This document shows positions 63,468 through 64,000 of a stretch of 64,000 bases of DNA, in pieces; position 1 is the stretch's first letter; each line of letters starts with the position of its first letter. Made by a program: the position numbers and the translations under genes. The stretch lies in contig NC_091303.1 of assembly GCF_038502225.1 (NCBI RefSeq), forward strand, positions 26,443,626 through 26,507,625. Direction: 5' to 3'. Under the pieces are notes generated by a model. The model worked only from the letters and a program-made list of their open reading frames with translations. It had not been told where the DNA came from and made no database searches. The stretch comes from Cherax quadricarinatus (Eukaryota; Arthropoda; Malacostraca; Decapoda; Parastacidae).

Positions 63468-64000
63468 CCAATTCTCCGAAAATTTGCCACCTGGGTCATG
63501 TCCCCCTCGCCTATCACCTTCATGATGTCTTCAATCGCTTTTTTCTCCTCCTGCTTTCTTTCATCATAAGTTTCCCCTTTAGCTTCGTCTAGCCCATAGA
63601 CAAACACGGATCTTTCCCTTTCCACCTCCCACTGTGACTCCCATTGCATCCTCTGATGTGCTTTAGTTCCTTCCCGTGGAGTGTTCCTTCCTTCAGTCCC
63701 TTCCCTCGTTATGGCCCCTATGCTTCTTGGTTTATCCTTCCTGCTCACCTGCTCCTGGCCCCCACAGGTATCTGGTAAGGTCCTTGCACATGTCCTAGTT
63801 CCTTCAATGTCTTCCAACCTCTCTTTCTGTCCTAGAGTGCTCCCTGTCTTTGTTTTGGCCCCATGTGGGTTTGACAGGACTTCTGCATACAGTTTAGTTT
63901 CCATGCTTCCTTCGGACCTGTTGTCTGTGTTCGATGTAGCCATTGCCGATGCTACTTCTGTAATATCTTTGTCTCTGTGCTGTTTCAGATGTCTCAGCTC
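63164..64000 (-). CDS. CR1-like LINE ORF1: RNA-binding-like protein (5' part outside window)
   Basis: An ATG lies at 63943, but the frame remains open upstream to the window edge (reading ...RHLKQHRDKDITEVASA before that ATG), so the start is probably beyond 64000. The protein is highly charged. A central stretch (RSVFVYGLDEAKGE, VANFRRIGWF, RPLKVIFKAESTRTMIL) resembles the RRM-like fold found in LINE ORF1 proteins, followed by a lysine/glutamate-rich probable coiled coil (TMKERVQKRKEKWEEMKKES). Such proteins bind element RNA. The stop at 63164 lies about 300 bp inside ORF2's open frame. Confidence 0.75.
   Translation of the reverse strand, partial: ELRHLKQHRDKDITEVASAMATSNTDNRSEGSMETKLYAEVLSNPHGAKTKTGSTLGQKERLEDIEGTRTCARTLPDTCGGQEQVSRKDKPRSIGAITREGTEGRNTPREGTKAHQRMQWESQWEVERERSVFVYGLDEAKGETYDERKQEEKKAIEDIMKVIGEGDMTQVANFRRIGWFTKKRNRPLKVIFKAESTRTMILQEKARLRGKQEFRSVYLDRDRTQDERKTMKERVQKRKEKWEEMKKESRITQDQMEGQAHPPETPAEGLQPRHPQGN

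Larger units (their letters stand above)
60139..64000 (-). mobile_element. CR1-like LINE, copy 2 (runs off the right edge)
   Basis: Near-identical to copy 1 across 60139-63319 and extending further 5'. It carries an intact ORF2 and an ORF1 open to the window edge. The 3' end has two 14-bp repeats then (AC)n on the minus strand. It is a candidate recently active element. Confidence 0.9.

Overview
This is a eukaryotic, almost purely repetitive window with no convincing host protein gene. Long (AT)n, (TG)n and (AAT)n microsatellites, about fifteen tandem-repeat arrays (roughly 18 kb by hand estimate), non-LTR and LTR retrotransposons, a Tigger-like DNA transposon and small inverted-repeat elements point to an arthropod. 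The CR1-like LINE with its short 3' direct repeat reads like sequence I associate with decapod crustaceans; that assignment is from memory and only moderately sure.

Layout. 1-6.3 kb: degenerate minisatellites, inverted repeats, a fold-back element carrying a decayed hammerhead-like motif, and a solo LTR lying exactly where a 20-bp minisatellite switches orientation. 6.9-9.2 kb: a 39-bp minisatellite. 10.4-20.3 kb: a nested block, an (AT)n tract containing a Tigger-like transposon, itself split by an 8.75-kb Ty3/gypsy-like LTR retrotransposon (LTRs 11298-11579 and 19769-20050, 4-bp target duplication AGAG, gag-pol on the minus strand with three in-frame stops and one frame break). 20.3-25.1 kb: (AT)n tracts alternating with copies of a ~388-bp MITE, an RTE-like LINE 3' end and a dispersed repeat carrying hammerhead motifs. 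25.8-30.0 kb: a 4-kb, 29-bp minisatellite. 30-34.9 kb: further arrays and a CR1 pseudogene. 34.9-38.1 kb: a 5'-truncated CR1-like LINE. 38.9-52.3 kb: 32-, 19-, 20- and 21-bp minisatellites, an LTR-like insertion with a 5-bp duplication, and another LINE tail. 52.6-58.1 kb: (AT)n, MITEs, an RTE-like LINE with one in-frame stop, and two inverted copies of the hammerhead-bearing repeat. 58.1-64 kb: LINE remnants and a near-identical, longer CR1-like copy with intact ORF2 and an ORF1 running off the right edge.

The strongest unexpected signal is two dispersed repeat families that each contain a type I hammerhead-ribozyme-like motif (CTGANGA, stem II, GAA(A), a self-complementary stem III and a matching stem I). 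In family 1 (four copies near 22.3, 24.3, 56.2 and 57.5 kb) one copy is fully paired. In family 2 (2.5, 25.1 and 30.1 kb) stem I and stem II change sequence between copies while keeping pairing. Hammerhead motifs are known from Penelope-like retroelements and retrozymes; no reverse transcriptase of that type is visible here, so these may be non-autonomous relatives. All calls are by eye, with no database search or folding program.
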